Origin: an uncultured Acetatifactor sp.
GTDB lineage: Bacteria; Bacillota; Clostridia; Lachnospirales; Lachnospiraceae
Direction: 5' to 3'
DNA: 64,000 nucleotides
NCBI GenBank assembly: GCA_910578815.1
Contig: CAJTSE010000002.1
Location: 209,683 to 273,682, forward strand
Shown here piece after piece: positions 49,758 through 58,873 of the stretch (position 1 is its first letter; each line of letters opens with the position of its first letter). The position numbers and the translations under genes were made by a program. The notes below the pieces were generated by a model. The model saw nothing but the letters and a program-made list of their open reading frames with translations. It ran no database searches and had not been told where the DNA came from.

Positions 49758-52391
49758 TTAGATTTTCTTAGGCTGGGTATTCTTCATCCTTAGAAAATCT
49801 TTTCGCCTTTCACACTCCCCATATTTAACGCCGTTTGATCCCGTTGCCAGATAAAACCTGCCAAAGGTTCGGCAATCCCCGTCTATGCTGTTAATCTCAC
49901 CGAACATCTGCCTGTCCGTGTTCAGACGTTCAAAAGTTTTTCCCTCATCCAGTGTGCGGTAAAAGCCGTATTGTCCTTCCACAATGCCGTTAAAATAAAC
50001 GGCCTTGGGATCCTTATAGTAATCTCCGTCAGGTGATCCCAGCCCCAGGCCCATTCGATACACTACGACACCGGGAGCAGTAAGGCGATCCAATCTGACA
50101 CTATTGTCATTGCTATATTCCAGCTTCCACAGCCCTTCCTCTCCCACTGCCAGATAAAATACCCCGCTTTTTCCCGTTTCTCCCCGAACCTCCGTCTTGT
50201 TGGCACAGTCAATGAGGCCAAAGTCGATCTTCGGGAACCTTATCGGATGTTCATATTCCCGGTAGGTCAGCCCGCCGTCATGGCTTACATAAAACTCCGA
50301 TTCCCCGCCAAATCCGTAAAACAGCTCACTGACGGTCCTGTCGGAAAACACTTTGATCCTGCCCTCTTCCTTCCGCCTGCCTTTTTTATCGTACACCTGA
50401 CAGCAGGAAAAACTCCTTCCGCCGTCATGGCTTGCAATCAGCCGCCGGATAGGCAGTTCGATTCCTTCCGCCACGGACCAGACGATATTTTTCCCGTCCG
50501 GAGACATAGCCGCCCAGCCGGAATTCACATTAGGGCGTTCGATCCCACGCAGGGCTTCATCCAAATCCGCCGTCAGTCCATAAGGCATGGGCAGGCGCTC
50601 AAAAGTTCTGCCCTGATCACGGGAGAGAATCAAACCCCCCAGGGTCTTTCCCGTCCAGTTGCCTCTGGGCGTCACGATCAGCAGATTGGGATCCTGGTCG
50701 GAAAAGTCCGCGTTAATACAGGTAATATAACGGTTGCCCCCTTCATCCGCAAAAGAATTAGCGCAGGGCTGGTCCAGGTCTTCAAAGGCAAAGCCACCCA
50801 AATCCCCCAGAATGTCTATCACCTGCACGGGCCCCTTGGGCATGCTGTACACATTCAAATGCACCGTCTCTTCAATGCCGTCACACCAGTCCGTAAAACG
50901 ACAGACTTTGCGCTTCAGATTCCGGGTGCGGAATACTCCCGTACCGGAATTAAACCAGGCCTCGTTGTCATCAAAGGGATTGATCTTTATATCACTGAGC
51001 CAGTGAATCAGGGAATGCCCTCCGTTGCATTCCGGCCGCATATAGGGCGCCCGAAAGATTATTTCTCCCTCTGAAAGATCATACAGCACCTGCCGCCAGC
51101 TGTTTCCGTAATCCAACGAGAGGAAAACGCTGTCCCCGTCGTCCTTTACCATGGTAGTGGCAGCGATCATGCCCGGTGTCTGCCGGGATACGCTGATTCC
51201 CGAAAATCCATATTCTAGAATATCACCAAGTCCTATCTTCTCCTGGCCCATGCCCTCCACGACAGAAGCGCTGCCGGGGGTAATGTCCTCCATGGGGCCA
51301 AAGCGCAGACCACACACCGGATCCGCATTCGCCGTTTCCTGTCCGTATCCTCCGGCAGGCATCTCTTCCGGCCTGCTCCCTCCGGCTGACACGGCAGGCA
51401 CCTCTTCTCTCCTGCTCCCTCCGGCTGACACGGCAGACGTCTCTTCCGGCCCGAATGCTCCTACAGCCCCCTCCTTCCGCCCGGATTCTTCCTCAGCGGA
51501 AATATCCTCCCCAGACATAATCGGATACCGCACCACATGTCCGTCAATGGTATCCCCGGAGTCGCAGCTGTAGCCATTCTCCAGCACATACGAGCGCCTG
51601 CCCGTAGAGGCAAACGTCACATACAAATACCGATCATCCATGCACCAGCGCTGTGCCACAAGTCCGTTTAATCTGCATCCTTCGATTGCATGGCTTCGAG
51701 GCTGCTCCATTTCTTCAAAGTGCTCGCCCCCGTCATAAGATAGGTACAGACTGTGCCCACGCATGGGAGTATCCGTGCCCGTAGCTCTGGTTACCACATC
51801 GGCCTGCCGATCGTCAGTCCCTGTGGCTGCTTTCCCTGCCATACCGGTCACACCTGCACTTCCCACCAACAGGCTCCCCTTGATCTGCGCCACAAAGGTA
51901 AGATGGCTTTCCGACATTCCTGTCATCTTCTTCCAGTTTTTCCCGCGATCTTCACTTTTCCAGAGGCCCTCCTGCTGGGAAGCATAATAAAGAGTGTCCC
52001 CGTTTACACAAAGCCGCTCTCCCGTTCCCCTTCCGTTCAAATTTCCATGAACCATAACCGGCAGCTTTTCGTATACAAAGCTCTCCCCGTAATCATCTGA
52101 AACTGCCAGCACACCGGAGCCAGACGCATTGATCCCGCAGGCGATATAAAGACTGCCCGGCCTTTCTTCATCTATAGCCAGCGCAATGGGAAAAGTCTCG
52201 CTTAAATCCTCCATAGTCACATGAGGAATCAGGCTGACCCAGCACTGCTTTTCTGCATCAAAGCGGTATGTGCCGCCGATGTCCGTCCTGGCATACAGTA
52301 CGTCCCGTTCCCGCTGCGAATAAACAAAGCCGGTCACATAACCGCCCCCCGGAATGGGCAAATTACGATATTGATATGGTATCTGCTTCAT
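49758..52391 (-). CDS. GH74 xyloglucanase-like protein, no signal peptide
   Basis: An 877-residue tandem beta-propeller enzyme. The N-terminus has the GH74 blocks IPGGGYVTGFVY and VLYARTDIGGTYRF with the general base at D37. LWKSEDRGKNW is a BNR/Asp-box, and HWLSDIKINPFDDNEAWF near residue 467 carries the second catalytic Asp. There is no signal peptide, so it should act inside the cell on imported oligosaccharides, whereas most GH74 enzymes are secreted. Residues 313-346 are a low-complexity insertion of 13-residue units (AVSAGGSRREEVP). It follows the hybrid kinase gene after 75 bp and precedes GH31. Confidence 0.9.
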   Translation of the reverse strand: MKQIPYQYRNLPIPGGGYVTGFVYSQRERDVLYARTDIGGTYRFDAEKQCWVSLIPHVTMEDLSETFPIALAIDEERPGSLYIACGINASGSGVLAVSDDYGESFVYEKLPVMVHGNLNGRGTGERLCVNGDTLYYASQQEGLWKSEDRGKNWKKMTGMSESHLTFVAQIKGSLLVGSAGVTGMAGKAATGTDDRQADVVTRATGTDTPMRGHSLYLSYDGGEHFEEMEQPRSHAIEGCRLNGLVAQRWCMDDRYLYVTFASTGRRSYVLENGYSCDSGDTIDGHVVRYPIMSGEDISAEEESGRKEGAVGAFGPEETSAVSAGGSRREEVPAVSAGGSRPEEMPAGGYGQETANADPVCGLRFGPMEDITPGSASVVEGMGQEKIGLGDILEYGFSGISVSRQTPGMIAATTMVKDDGDSVFLSLDYGNSWRQVLYDLSEGEIIFRAPYMRPECNGGHSLIHWLSDIKINPFDDNEAWFNSGTGVFRTRNLKRKVCRFTDWCDGIEETVHLNVYSMPKGPVQVIDILGDLGGFAFEDLDQPCANSFADEGGNRYITCINADFSDQDPNLLIVTPRGNWTGKTLGGLILSRDQGRTFERLPMPYGLTADLDEALRGIERPNVNSGWAAMSPDGKNIVWSVAEGIELPIRRLIASHDGGRSFSCCQVYDKKGRRKEEGRIKVFSDRTVSELFYGFGGESEFYVSHDGGLTYREYEHPIRFPKIDFGLIDCANKTEVRGETGKSGVFYLAVGEEGLWKLEYSNDNSVRLDRLTAPGVVVYRMGLGLGSPDGDYYKDPKAVYFNGIVEGQYGFYRTLDEGKTFERLNTDRQMFGEINSIDGDCRTFGRFYLATGSNGVKYGECERRKDFLRMKNTQPKKI
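51354..51453. repeat. 39-bp in-frame tandem repeat in GH74
   Basis: Unit starts are at 51354, 51393 and 51432, exactly 39 bp apart, with the third unit partial. They encode 13-residue units rich in Ala, Gly, Ser, Arg and Glu between propeller blades. Confidence 0.85.
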
Positions 52392-52466
52392 GAAATCCTC
52401 CTCTGATAAGATTAAATATACTCCGGTGAACGTGACAACAGTATGTCCTGTTCTCCGAAATTGTTT

Positions 52467-55400
52467 TTATTCCAGATACTGTCTAAGTACTTCCATCAGT
52501 TTTTCCAGATCAAAGGGCTTTGCAAGGTGAGCATTCATTCCCGCCCTCCCTGCATCCTGTACATCTTCCGCAAAGGCGTTGGCTGTCATTGCCACAATGG
52601 GCACACTGCCTGCATCCTCCCTCTCAAGAGCCCGTATGGACATCGTAGCCTCGTATCCGTTCATCACCGGCATCTGTACATCCATCAATATCAAATCATA
52701 ATAGCCTGGCGCAGAAGCAGAAAATTTATCCAGCGCCTCTTTGCCGTCCTCTGCTTCTTCTATAAGGATGCCTGTCATACCCAGAATCTCACGGGCAATT
52801 TCCCTGTTCAGCTCAATATCCTCCACCAGAAGAATCCTTTTATTTGAATAATCTGCCTTTGTCACCTCTTCCAGCTGAGAGGGCATACTGCTCTCCTGAC
52901 CGCCGTTTTTTAATTTGCAAAACAGCCTGGCCAGTCCCGATTTAAAAACAGGCTTGCTTAAAAAGGCCGTGACTCCTGCTGCCCTGGCCTCCGGCTCGAT
53001 CTCCGTCCAGTCATATGCGGAAAGAATAATGATCGGCATCTTATTGCCTACGATCCTGCGAATCTCCCTGGCCGTCTCGAAACCGTCCATCCCCGGCATC
53101 TTCCAATCCAAGAGCACCGCGTAAAAGCCGTCCCCCTGCTCCACAGCCTGCACCCGCTCCACAGCCTCTTTACCGGAAAGCACCCACTCGCCGCCCATGC
53201 CGATCTCATCCAGCATCCTGCAGGTGGATTCACAGCAGATCCGGTCATCATCGGCAACAAGCACCAACCGTCCATCCAAATCATCGCAGACCACATTTTC
53301 CTTATCCTGCAGTTTAAGATAAATGGTAACCGTAAATTTCGAACCCTGGCCCAGCCGGCTTTCCACCCGGATGTCACCGCTCATCATGCGCACGATATTC
53401 TGGGTAATGGCCATGCCTAAGCCCGTTCCTTGAATCTTGCTGCAGCGGCTGTCCTCCGCCCGTGAAAAGGGTTCAAAAATATGCTCCATATATTCCTCAG
53501 ACATGCCGATACCGTTGTCTTCGAATACAAACTCATAGCACCCCATCAACTGTCCGGCGCCCGGCTTCTCCCTAACCGTAAGTCCTATACTGCCGCCGCC
53601 CGGCGTGTATTTTACCGCATTTCCCATAATATTGACAAAAACCTGCTGTATGCGGAGACTGTCTCCCACCACATCCTCATGTTCCAGGTTCAAGATATGT
53701 ACCTGCAGATCATGCTGATGCTCCTTTATCTGAGGCTGTATCAGCGCCAGCAGCTCGTTCAGCAGATCGGATAAGTTGAATTCTTCCTCGTTCAGATCAA
53801 TCTTACCTGATTCAATCTTACTCATATCCAGCACTTCATTGATCAGTCCCAGTAAATGCCTGCTGGAAGCAGCGATCTTCTCCAGTGCGTCCTGCACTCG
53901 TTTCTTATTGTCAATATGGGCGGCAGCAATGGCCGTCATGCCGATAATGCCGTTCATTGGTGTGCGTATGTCATGGGACATCTTGGACAGGAAATCCGAT
54001 TTTGCATGGTTTGCGTGATTTGCCGCTTCAAAAGCCTCCTGCAGTGCCTGCTTCTTCTCTTCCTCTTCCCTGACCAGCTCATCCACACAGCGGAATCCCA
54101 GCACCATGACATGCTCCCCTTCGCCCTCGCTCACATCCGCATAGTGAATCTCGTAAAATTCATGATTTAATTCATTTGGCTTCACCTGATAACGGACGGA
54201 AAAATCCTTATCCGACCTGAATCGTTCTATCACAGTCTCTGGACGGGACAAGGTGTCCAGAATCTCCTGATACTCCGGCAGCGCCCGGTCTCTCATATAG
54301 TCCCTGAATGCCCTGGAAAAACCGCTTTTATACCCGCTCCCAGTATCTGCTTTCCTTTTCAGCGTATCCGCCACACTGATAATCGTATACTTGTCCTCGT
54401 CCAGGTTTACATAATACACAGAGACGTACTCCCGGCTGAGAGCTGCCACGATCCGCAGCTGATGCCGCTCCTTCTCACTGCTCTCCCGCAGAAGCCTTCT
54501 CTGCTTTTTCCGCACTCTGTACAGAAAAGTTCCGCCCGCCACAGACACGGCCAATACCGCGATAGCTGTTGCTGCAAGATGCCGGACAGGATAAATATAA
54601 TCCCAAAAATCAACCATCCGGTAAGGCATGTTCAGGCAAGCCGCAATCACATCATCCAAGTCTTGTTCCGTTAAAGAATTGAGGGCCTTATTCATAACGG
54701 AAAACATAACCTCATCAATGTTCCGGCTTGCCGCCATGCACGCCCCGGTCTCAAACCGATAGTTTTCCCACTGAACAAGTCCCGAAAACCTTGGATTCTT
54801 TGACTGATAATTGTACTCAACCGTATTGAGCAGTGTTGCGTCCGCTCTGCCGCTTCGCACTGCATTCAGGCAGTCTCTGGCCGTCCTGCAATAGACGATC
54901 TCAATCTCGCCCAAATCTGAAGTAATATTATTTTCCCAATAAGAACGCCCCTTCGTGAGGGCCATCCTGGTCTTTCCCCCCCTGCCAATCTCCTGGTCTA
55001 TTCTTGTAATCAGTACGCTCTTATAACCCATAAAGGCAGAGGTAGTTCTGAAATCAATGTCCTTTTCGGTAATGCCCCTGGCAGAACCGATATAAAAGTC
55101 AATCCTTCCCTCCTTCAGCAGTTGTTTCCATTCCTCTTCACGACTGATAGGCAGCAATTCAATGTTCAGACCTGTCTTGTCCCTGATCCGCTGCAGCAAT
55201 TCCACGTAAATCCCGCCGTAGGCTCCATCGGGAGAAATATAGGCCAGCGGCTCCGTTTTTTCGTAAAAACCTACCCTGATCTTGTTCCCACCTGCAATAA
55301 ACGCCAGTTCCGCCTCGGTATAGGCAATGCTGCTGTTATTTGAGCCGGTAATACACCCTCCCAGCATCCGCCCCATCAATTCGGGCTCATCCATGGCAAG

Positions 55401-56153
55401 CTGCTGCATCCCACCGTTCAGCTCGGCCAGCAGCTCCAAATTTTCCTTACGCACCGTATAATAAAAGGGAGCGGCAGTCAGGACGGATACCAGCTTGGAA
55501 TCCGGCACCTGGTTGGCCGCGCTGAACATTACCATATCCACCTGATTTTCCTGCAGCGCCTTAATCTTATCCCCCATGGCGCTGATATAAACCGGTTCAT
55601 AGGTAAAGCCGTGCTCCTCGGCAAATAAAGCCAGCTCCGTATTGTTGCTGGAATCCTTTGTCACCGCAATTCTGACCCCGTTAAAGCTCTCATAATCATT
55701 ATAATAATAGCCGCTGTCCTCCCGCGCAAAGAGTCCCGATGCCATGTAGCCGCCCACCATGTTGGAAAATTCCATGGATTCCTCACGCTCTGCCAGCCAT
55801 GTAGTAGGCATGAGAATGTCAATCCTTCCATCCTCCAGCATCTGTATGCCTTCGGACCAGTCACACTGAACATACTCCCACTCCCAGCCGTTGATCTCCC
55901 CCAGCCTCTCAATATATTCCTTACAATAACCGGCCACGTTCCCCGTGTCATCCAGGTACAGCAGTTCATTGACGCCGCAGGAAATCCGTACTACCCGCCT
56001 GGAGCTGCTTTCTGCCGCCAGCGCAGGCGCCCCTGCTAAAGCCAGACCGACAAGTATAGCCAGTAATGAAAACAAAAATTTATAATCGCAGCGCCTTCCC
56101 ACCCGCTTTTCTTTCCAGATATTCCGTTTTTTCCTGTTGTTCCACTCTCTCAT
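52467..56153 (-). CDS. BvgS-like hybrid sensor kinase with two receiver domains
   Basis: A 1228-residue protein. After a signal/helix near 25-45 come two SBP_bac_3-like sensor domains (about 55-270 and 295-520), then a membrane helix near 550 (ATAIAVLAVSVAGGTFLY) and a PAS-like region. HisKA follows with the phospho-His in MSHDIRTPMNG near 726, then HATPase (GTGLGMAITQNIVRMM). Receiver 1 has its Asp in LLDWKMPGMDG near 1018 and receiver 2 in LMDVQMPVMNG near 1158. There is no Hpt or DNA-binding domain, so the phosphate must leave to another protein. The ATG at 56153 is supported by a promoter at 56233-56261 that lies inside the longer open frame. It heads the operon with GH74, GH31 and the YesM kinase. 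Confidence 0.9.
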   Translation of the reverse strand: MREWNNRKKRNIWKEKRVGRRCDYKFLFSLLAILVGLALAGAPALAAESSSRRVVRISCGVNELLYLDDTGNVAGYCKEYIERLGEINGWEWEYVQCDWSEGIQMLEDGRIDILMPTTWLAEREESMEFSNMVGGYMASGLFAREDSGYYYNDYESFNGVRIAVTKDSSNNTELALFAEEHGFTYEPVYISAMGDKIKALQENQVDMVMFSAANQVPDSKLVSVLTAAPFYYTVRKENLELLAELNGGMQQLAMDEPELMGRMLGGCITGSNNSSIAYTEAELAFIAGGNKIRVGFYEKTEPLAYISPDGAYGGIYVELLQRIRDKTGLNIELLPISREEEWKQLLKEGRIDFYIGSARGITEKDIDFRTTSAFMGYKSVLITRIDQEIGRGGKTRMALTKGRSYWENNITSDLGEIEIVYCRTARDCLNAVRSGRADATLLNTVEYNYQSKNPRFSGLVQWENYRFETGACMAASRNIDEVMFSVMNKALNSLTEQDLDDVIAACLNMPYRMVDFWDYIYPVRHLAATAIAVLAVSVAGGTFLYRVRKKQRRLLRESSEKERHQLRIVAALSREYVSVYYVNLDEDKYTIISVADTLKRKADTGSGYKSGFSRAFRDYMRDRALPEYQEILDTLSRPETVIERFRSDKDFSVRYQVKPNELNHEFYEIHYADVSEGEGEHVMVLGFRCVDELVREEEEKKQALQEAFEAANHANHAKSDFLSKMSHDIRTPMNGIIGMTAIAAAHIDNKKRVQDALEKIAASSRHLLGLINEVLDMSKIESGKIDLNEEEFNLSDLLNELLALIQPQIKEHQHDLQVHILNLEHEDVVGDSLRIQQVFVNIMGNAVKYTPGGGSIGLTVREKPGAGQLMGCYEFVFEDNGIGMSEEYMEHIFEPFSRAEDSRCSKIQGTGLGMAITQNIVRMMSGDIRVESRLGQGSKFTVTIYLKLQDKENVVCDDLDGRLVLVADDDRICCESTCRMLDEIGMGGEWVLSGKEAVERVQAVEQGDGFYAVLLDWKMPGMDGFETAREIRRIVGNKMPIIILSAYDWTEIEPEARAAGVTAFLSKPVFKSGLARLFCKLKNGGQESSMPSQLEEVTKADYSNKRILLVEDIELNREIAREILGMTGILIEEAEDGKEALDKFSASAPGYYDLILMDVQMPVMNGYEATMSIRALEREDAGSVPIVAMTANAFAEDVQDAGRAGMNAHLAKPFDLEKLMEVLRQYLE

Positions 56154-56232
56154 CGACTTTTCATCCACCTTTAAATCCTTAACAACCTTAAAGCCAGTAA
56201 AAACTGCACGCTCATTTTTTAAAACTATTTGT

Positions 56233-56261
56233 ATTTTATCATCAAACAATCGTTTTGTTAA
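56233..56261 (-). promoter_or_regulatory. Promoter of the kinase-GH74-GH31-kinase operon
   Basis: On the minus strand TTAACA (56261-56256), 17 bp, and TAAAAT (56238-56233), 80 bp before the hybrid kinase start. Confidence 0.75.
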
Positions 56262-56316
56262 TCCTTTTTGTATCTTTATGTAATTGCCGCGGCAGGGCGC
56301 ACCCATAACACGCAGC

Positions 56317-56346
56317 AAAAAAGCGCACCACCTTTTGTGATGCGCC
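56317..56346 (-). terminator. Terminator of the maltodextrin importer operon
   Basis: On the minus strand GCGCATCAC and GTGGTGCGC (one mismatch, AAAAG loop) are followed by TTTTTT at 56322-56317, about 60 bp after the malG-type stop. Confidence 0.85.
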
Positions 56347-56403
56347 TTCCATACTTCCTTTCTACTTTTTCATGGCAGACAGCTCAATCAATGTGCCGCA
56401 CAC

Positions 56404-57231
56404 TCAGCCCTTAACCGCCCCTGCCGTCATGCCGTTGACCATAAACTTCACCAGGCAGAAATAAAGGATGACAATGGGCACTGCAATGAACACCGCCCCC
56501 GCCGCAAAACGGGCAAATTCCGTGTCTCCCAGGCTCATCAGCCCCACTGCTACGGTGTAAAGATCCTTTTCCTTCAGCAGCAGCTTGGGAAGAATAAAAT
56601 CGCTCCAGGGAAAGGTAAAGCTGGTCAGGGCCGTGTAAACGATTATGGGCATGGAGATGGGCAGGTTGATCCGTGTAAACACCTGAAAATTCGTGGCCCC
56701 ATCGATCCTGGCCGCTTCGTCGATAGAGGACGGAATGGTATCAAAAAAGCCTTTCTGTGTCAGGTAACCCATGGGTGCATTGGCACTGTAAATCAGGATC
56801 AGCCCCCACATATTGTTGATCAGGCCAAACTGGGTCATAATAATATACACCGCAATCATTCCCATAAAGGAAGGGAACATTCCCAGCAGCAGAGTGGTCT
56901 TCATCATGGTCTTTCTGGTCTTAAACTGAAAGCGGGACATGGTGTAAGCCGTCAGGATCGTCAGAAAGGTGCCCACCAGACAGCTCATCACTGCGATAAA
57001 CAAAGTATTGCGAAACCAACGGGGATAATTGTACATGGCAGTATCCGTAAACAATGTCTTAAAGGTATCCAGGCTGTACGCACTGGGGAAAAATCCCTCA
57101 AAGGAATAAATGGAGCCCGACTTGCTGAAGGACGCCAGTATCAGCCACAGACAGGGAAAGAAAAAGATAAAGCATACAGCAATCAATATCAAGTAAGTGA
57201 CACATGTGTCGGCTATTTTCGAAGCTTTCAT
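56404..57231 (-). CDS. Maltodextrin-type ABC transporter permease (MalG-like)
   Basis: A 275-residue six-helix permease. The coupling motif is DEAARIDGATNFQVFTRINLPISMPI near residue 190 and the C-terminus NGMTAGAVKG is typical of MalG-family proteins. The ATG at 57231 and its GAGAGGAATA site come from element A copy 3, which fills the space from the MalF-like stop. It works with the 57351-58712 permease and the 58874-60400 binding protein; the ATPase must be supplied from elsewhere. Confidence 0.93.
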   Translation of the reverse strand: MKASKIADTCVTYLILIAVCFIFFFPCLWLILASFSKSGSIYSFEGFFPSAYSLDTFKTLFTDTAMYNYPRWFRNTLFIAVMSCLVGTFLTILTAYTMSRFQFKTRKTMMKTTLLLGMFPSFMGMIAVYIIMTQFGLINNMWGLILIYSANAPMGYLTQKGFFDTIPSSIDEAARIDGATNFQVFTRINLPISMPIIVYTALTSFTFPWSDFILPKLLLKEKDLYTVAVGLMSLGDTEFARFAAGAVFIAVPIVILYFCLVKFMVNGMTAGAVKG

Positions 57232-57333
57232 TATTCCTCTCATTCCGCCGCGCAAGCGGCATCTAAATTTGCGGAAACTTTGGGACGCGCAGCGTCACAA
57301 ATTCCGAGATTGAAAATTTCAATTTTCAATCTT
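57229..57333 (-). repeat. Dispersed intercistronic element A, copy 3 (full)
   Basis: Minus strand order is the same as copy 1: hairpin AGATTGAAAAT-tgaa-ATTTTCAATCT (57331-57306), GACGCTGCGCGTC, CCCAAAGTTTCCGC, AAATTTAGAT, GCCGC-ttgc-GCGGC, GGAATGAGAGGAATAATG. The final ATG starts the MalG-like gene. The loop of the first hairpin is changed while both arms are kept. Confidence 0.9.
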
Positions 57334-57350
57334 ACCCTCCAATCGGACTT

Positions 57351-58712
57351 TTAACGGAACGTGTCCTCTTCCTTGTACGACGCGCTTCTGGTATAAATCA
57401 CCAGAGAGATCAGAGAAGTGATCAGGAATATCACCAGGCTGATGGCGGCGCCGATATTATAATAGTTATTGCTGATGGACAGGTTATAGAGCCAGTTGAT
57501 CAGCAAGTCTGTGTCGCTGGCCAAAAAATAGCCGTCTATATACAATCCGCCTCTTAAAAAATAAAATACACCGAAATTATTGAAATTGCCGATGAACTGA
57601 CCCAGCAGCACTGGAGTGGTGGAAAACAGTACAAAAGGCAGGGTAATCCGCCGAAACTGCTGCCAGGGGGTGGCGCCGTCGATCTTCGCGGCCTCCATCA
57701 AAGTCATATCCCGGTTGGACAGAATCCCGGTGGCCAGCAACATAATAGAGGGAATGCTGACCCAGGCGTTGACCCCCAGGCCGATCAGCCGGGCAATCCA
57801 CTTGGCATCAATGTCCAGAAAACCGATAGCCCTGTGGCCCGCCCCTGTAATCAGCTGGTTGATGGGGCCGCCATAGGAAAACATAAACTTAAAACCCAGG
57901 AGCGTGATAAAGCCCGGAACCGCATATGCAAGGATGGGAAAAGACCTCCAGAATACCTTACCCTTTACACAGTCCTTGTTCAGCAAAAGCGCCAGTCCTA
58001 AGCCCGCAAAGTAATTCAGGGCCGTAGAGCAGACCGCCCAGAGCAGATTCCAGCCCAGAATCCTGCCAAAAGTAGGCGCAAACTGAGACAAAGTGGTGAT
58101 CTGCACGAAATTATTCAGCCCCACCCAGTCTACCAGCTTCGGCGGTACAATACTTCCGCCGTAATTGGTAAATGCAATGGCGATCATAAACACAATGGGA
58201 AGAATATTAAAGACACAGACACCAAGAATCGGCAGGAATAATACGGTTTTATAAAACTTCCTGTCCAGAAGCTGCTTTGCATCCTCCTTAAAACGCGCAG
58301 GCCTTCCGCCTCTTTCCATGAGCCTCTGGGTCTCTTTGGCATCCCGCACATTGGATACATGAACCGCCAAAAGGAGCAGAAGGGCAATCACTGCCAGAAT
58401 GCCCATAAGCAGCATAACTACGGAATTATCTCCCGTTATCCCCAGCCAGGTGTCCGCTTCCCTGGTCCCCAGAGTAAACAGTCCCACCAGATCCGCTCCG
58501 CCCCGGAATACAAAGTAAGCAATGCCTAAGGCCAGGACTGCCAGGTAAAGCAGCCCTTTCCCCACCTGGCCGTACATAAGCTGGCCCAGCCCCATCAGAC
58601 ACATGCTGGCTTTCACCTTGCTATTAGGCATATCTTTACCAGACTTTTCTTTATGCGGTTTACAAGTATTTGGCATACTTTTGGTTGGCATTTTATTTTT
58701 TTTGTTTTTCAT
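57351..58712 (-). CDS. Maltodextrin-type ABC transporter permease (MalF-like)
   Basis: A 453-residue permease with eight predicted helices: two in an N-terminal extension (LGLGQLMYGQVGKGLLYLAVLALGIAYF and a helix near 95-118) and six in the core. The coupling motif is MEAAKIDGATPWQQFRRITLPF near residue 335. The first 35 residues are Lys-rich. The start ATG follows AAAGG. It lies downstream of the binding protein gene, separated by a 160-bp gap that holds a tandem repeat. Confidence 0.93.
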   Translation of the reverse strand: MKNKKNKMPTKSMPNTCKPHKEKSGKDMPNSKVKASMCLMGLGQLMYGQVGKGLLYLAVLALGIAYFVFRGGADLVGLFTLGTREADTWLGITGDNSVVMLLMGILAVIALLLLLAVHVSNVRDAKETQRLMERGGRPARFKEDAKQLLDRKFYKTVLFLPILGVCVFNILPIVFMIAIAFTNYGGSIVPPKLVDWVGLNNFVQITTLSQFAPTFGRILGWNLLWAVCSTALNYFAGLGLALLLNKDCVKGKVFWRSFPILAYAVPGFITLLGFKFMFSYGGPINQLITGAGHRAIGFLDIDAKWIARLIGLGVNAWVSIPSIMLLATGILSNRDMTLMEAAKIDGATPWQQFRRITLPFVLFSTTPVLLGQFIGNFNNFGVFYFLRGGLYIDGYFLASDTDLLINWLYNLSISNNYYNIGAAISLVIFLITSLISLVIYTRSASYKEEDTFR

Positions 58713-58749
58713 ATATTTTCATGCCTTTCTGAATCTGTCCGTTTGTTTC

Positions 58750-58832
58750 TGCCGACGCGGCCGCTGATCCGCCCTCTGCCGACCCGGCCGCTGATTTGGC
58801 CCTGCTGACCCGGCCGCTGATCTGGTCCTGCC
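58750..58832. repeat. Intergenic 26-27 bp tandem repeat
   Basis: Three units at 58750-58776, 58777-58802 and 58803-58828 share TGCCGACCCGGCCGCTGATC-like sequence, GC-rich with GCGGCCG palindromes. They lie between the binding protein stop (58874) and the MalF-like start (58712). Confidence 0.8.
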
Positions 58833-58873
58833 GGTTTGTACACGTCAATCTGCCTCCGGATGATGTTACCCTG

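Noticed and set aside
56154..56318. N-terminal 55-residue extension of the hybrid kinase
   Set aside because: A TTAACA-17-TAAAAT promoter lies within it, so this part is very likely not translated.
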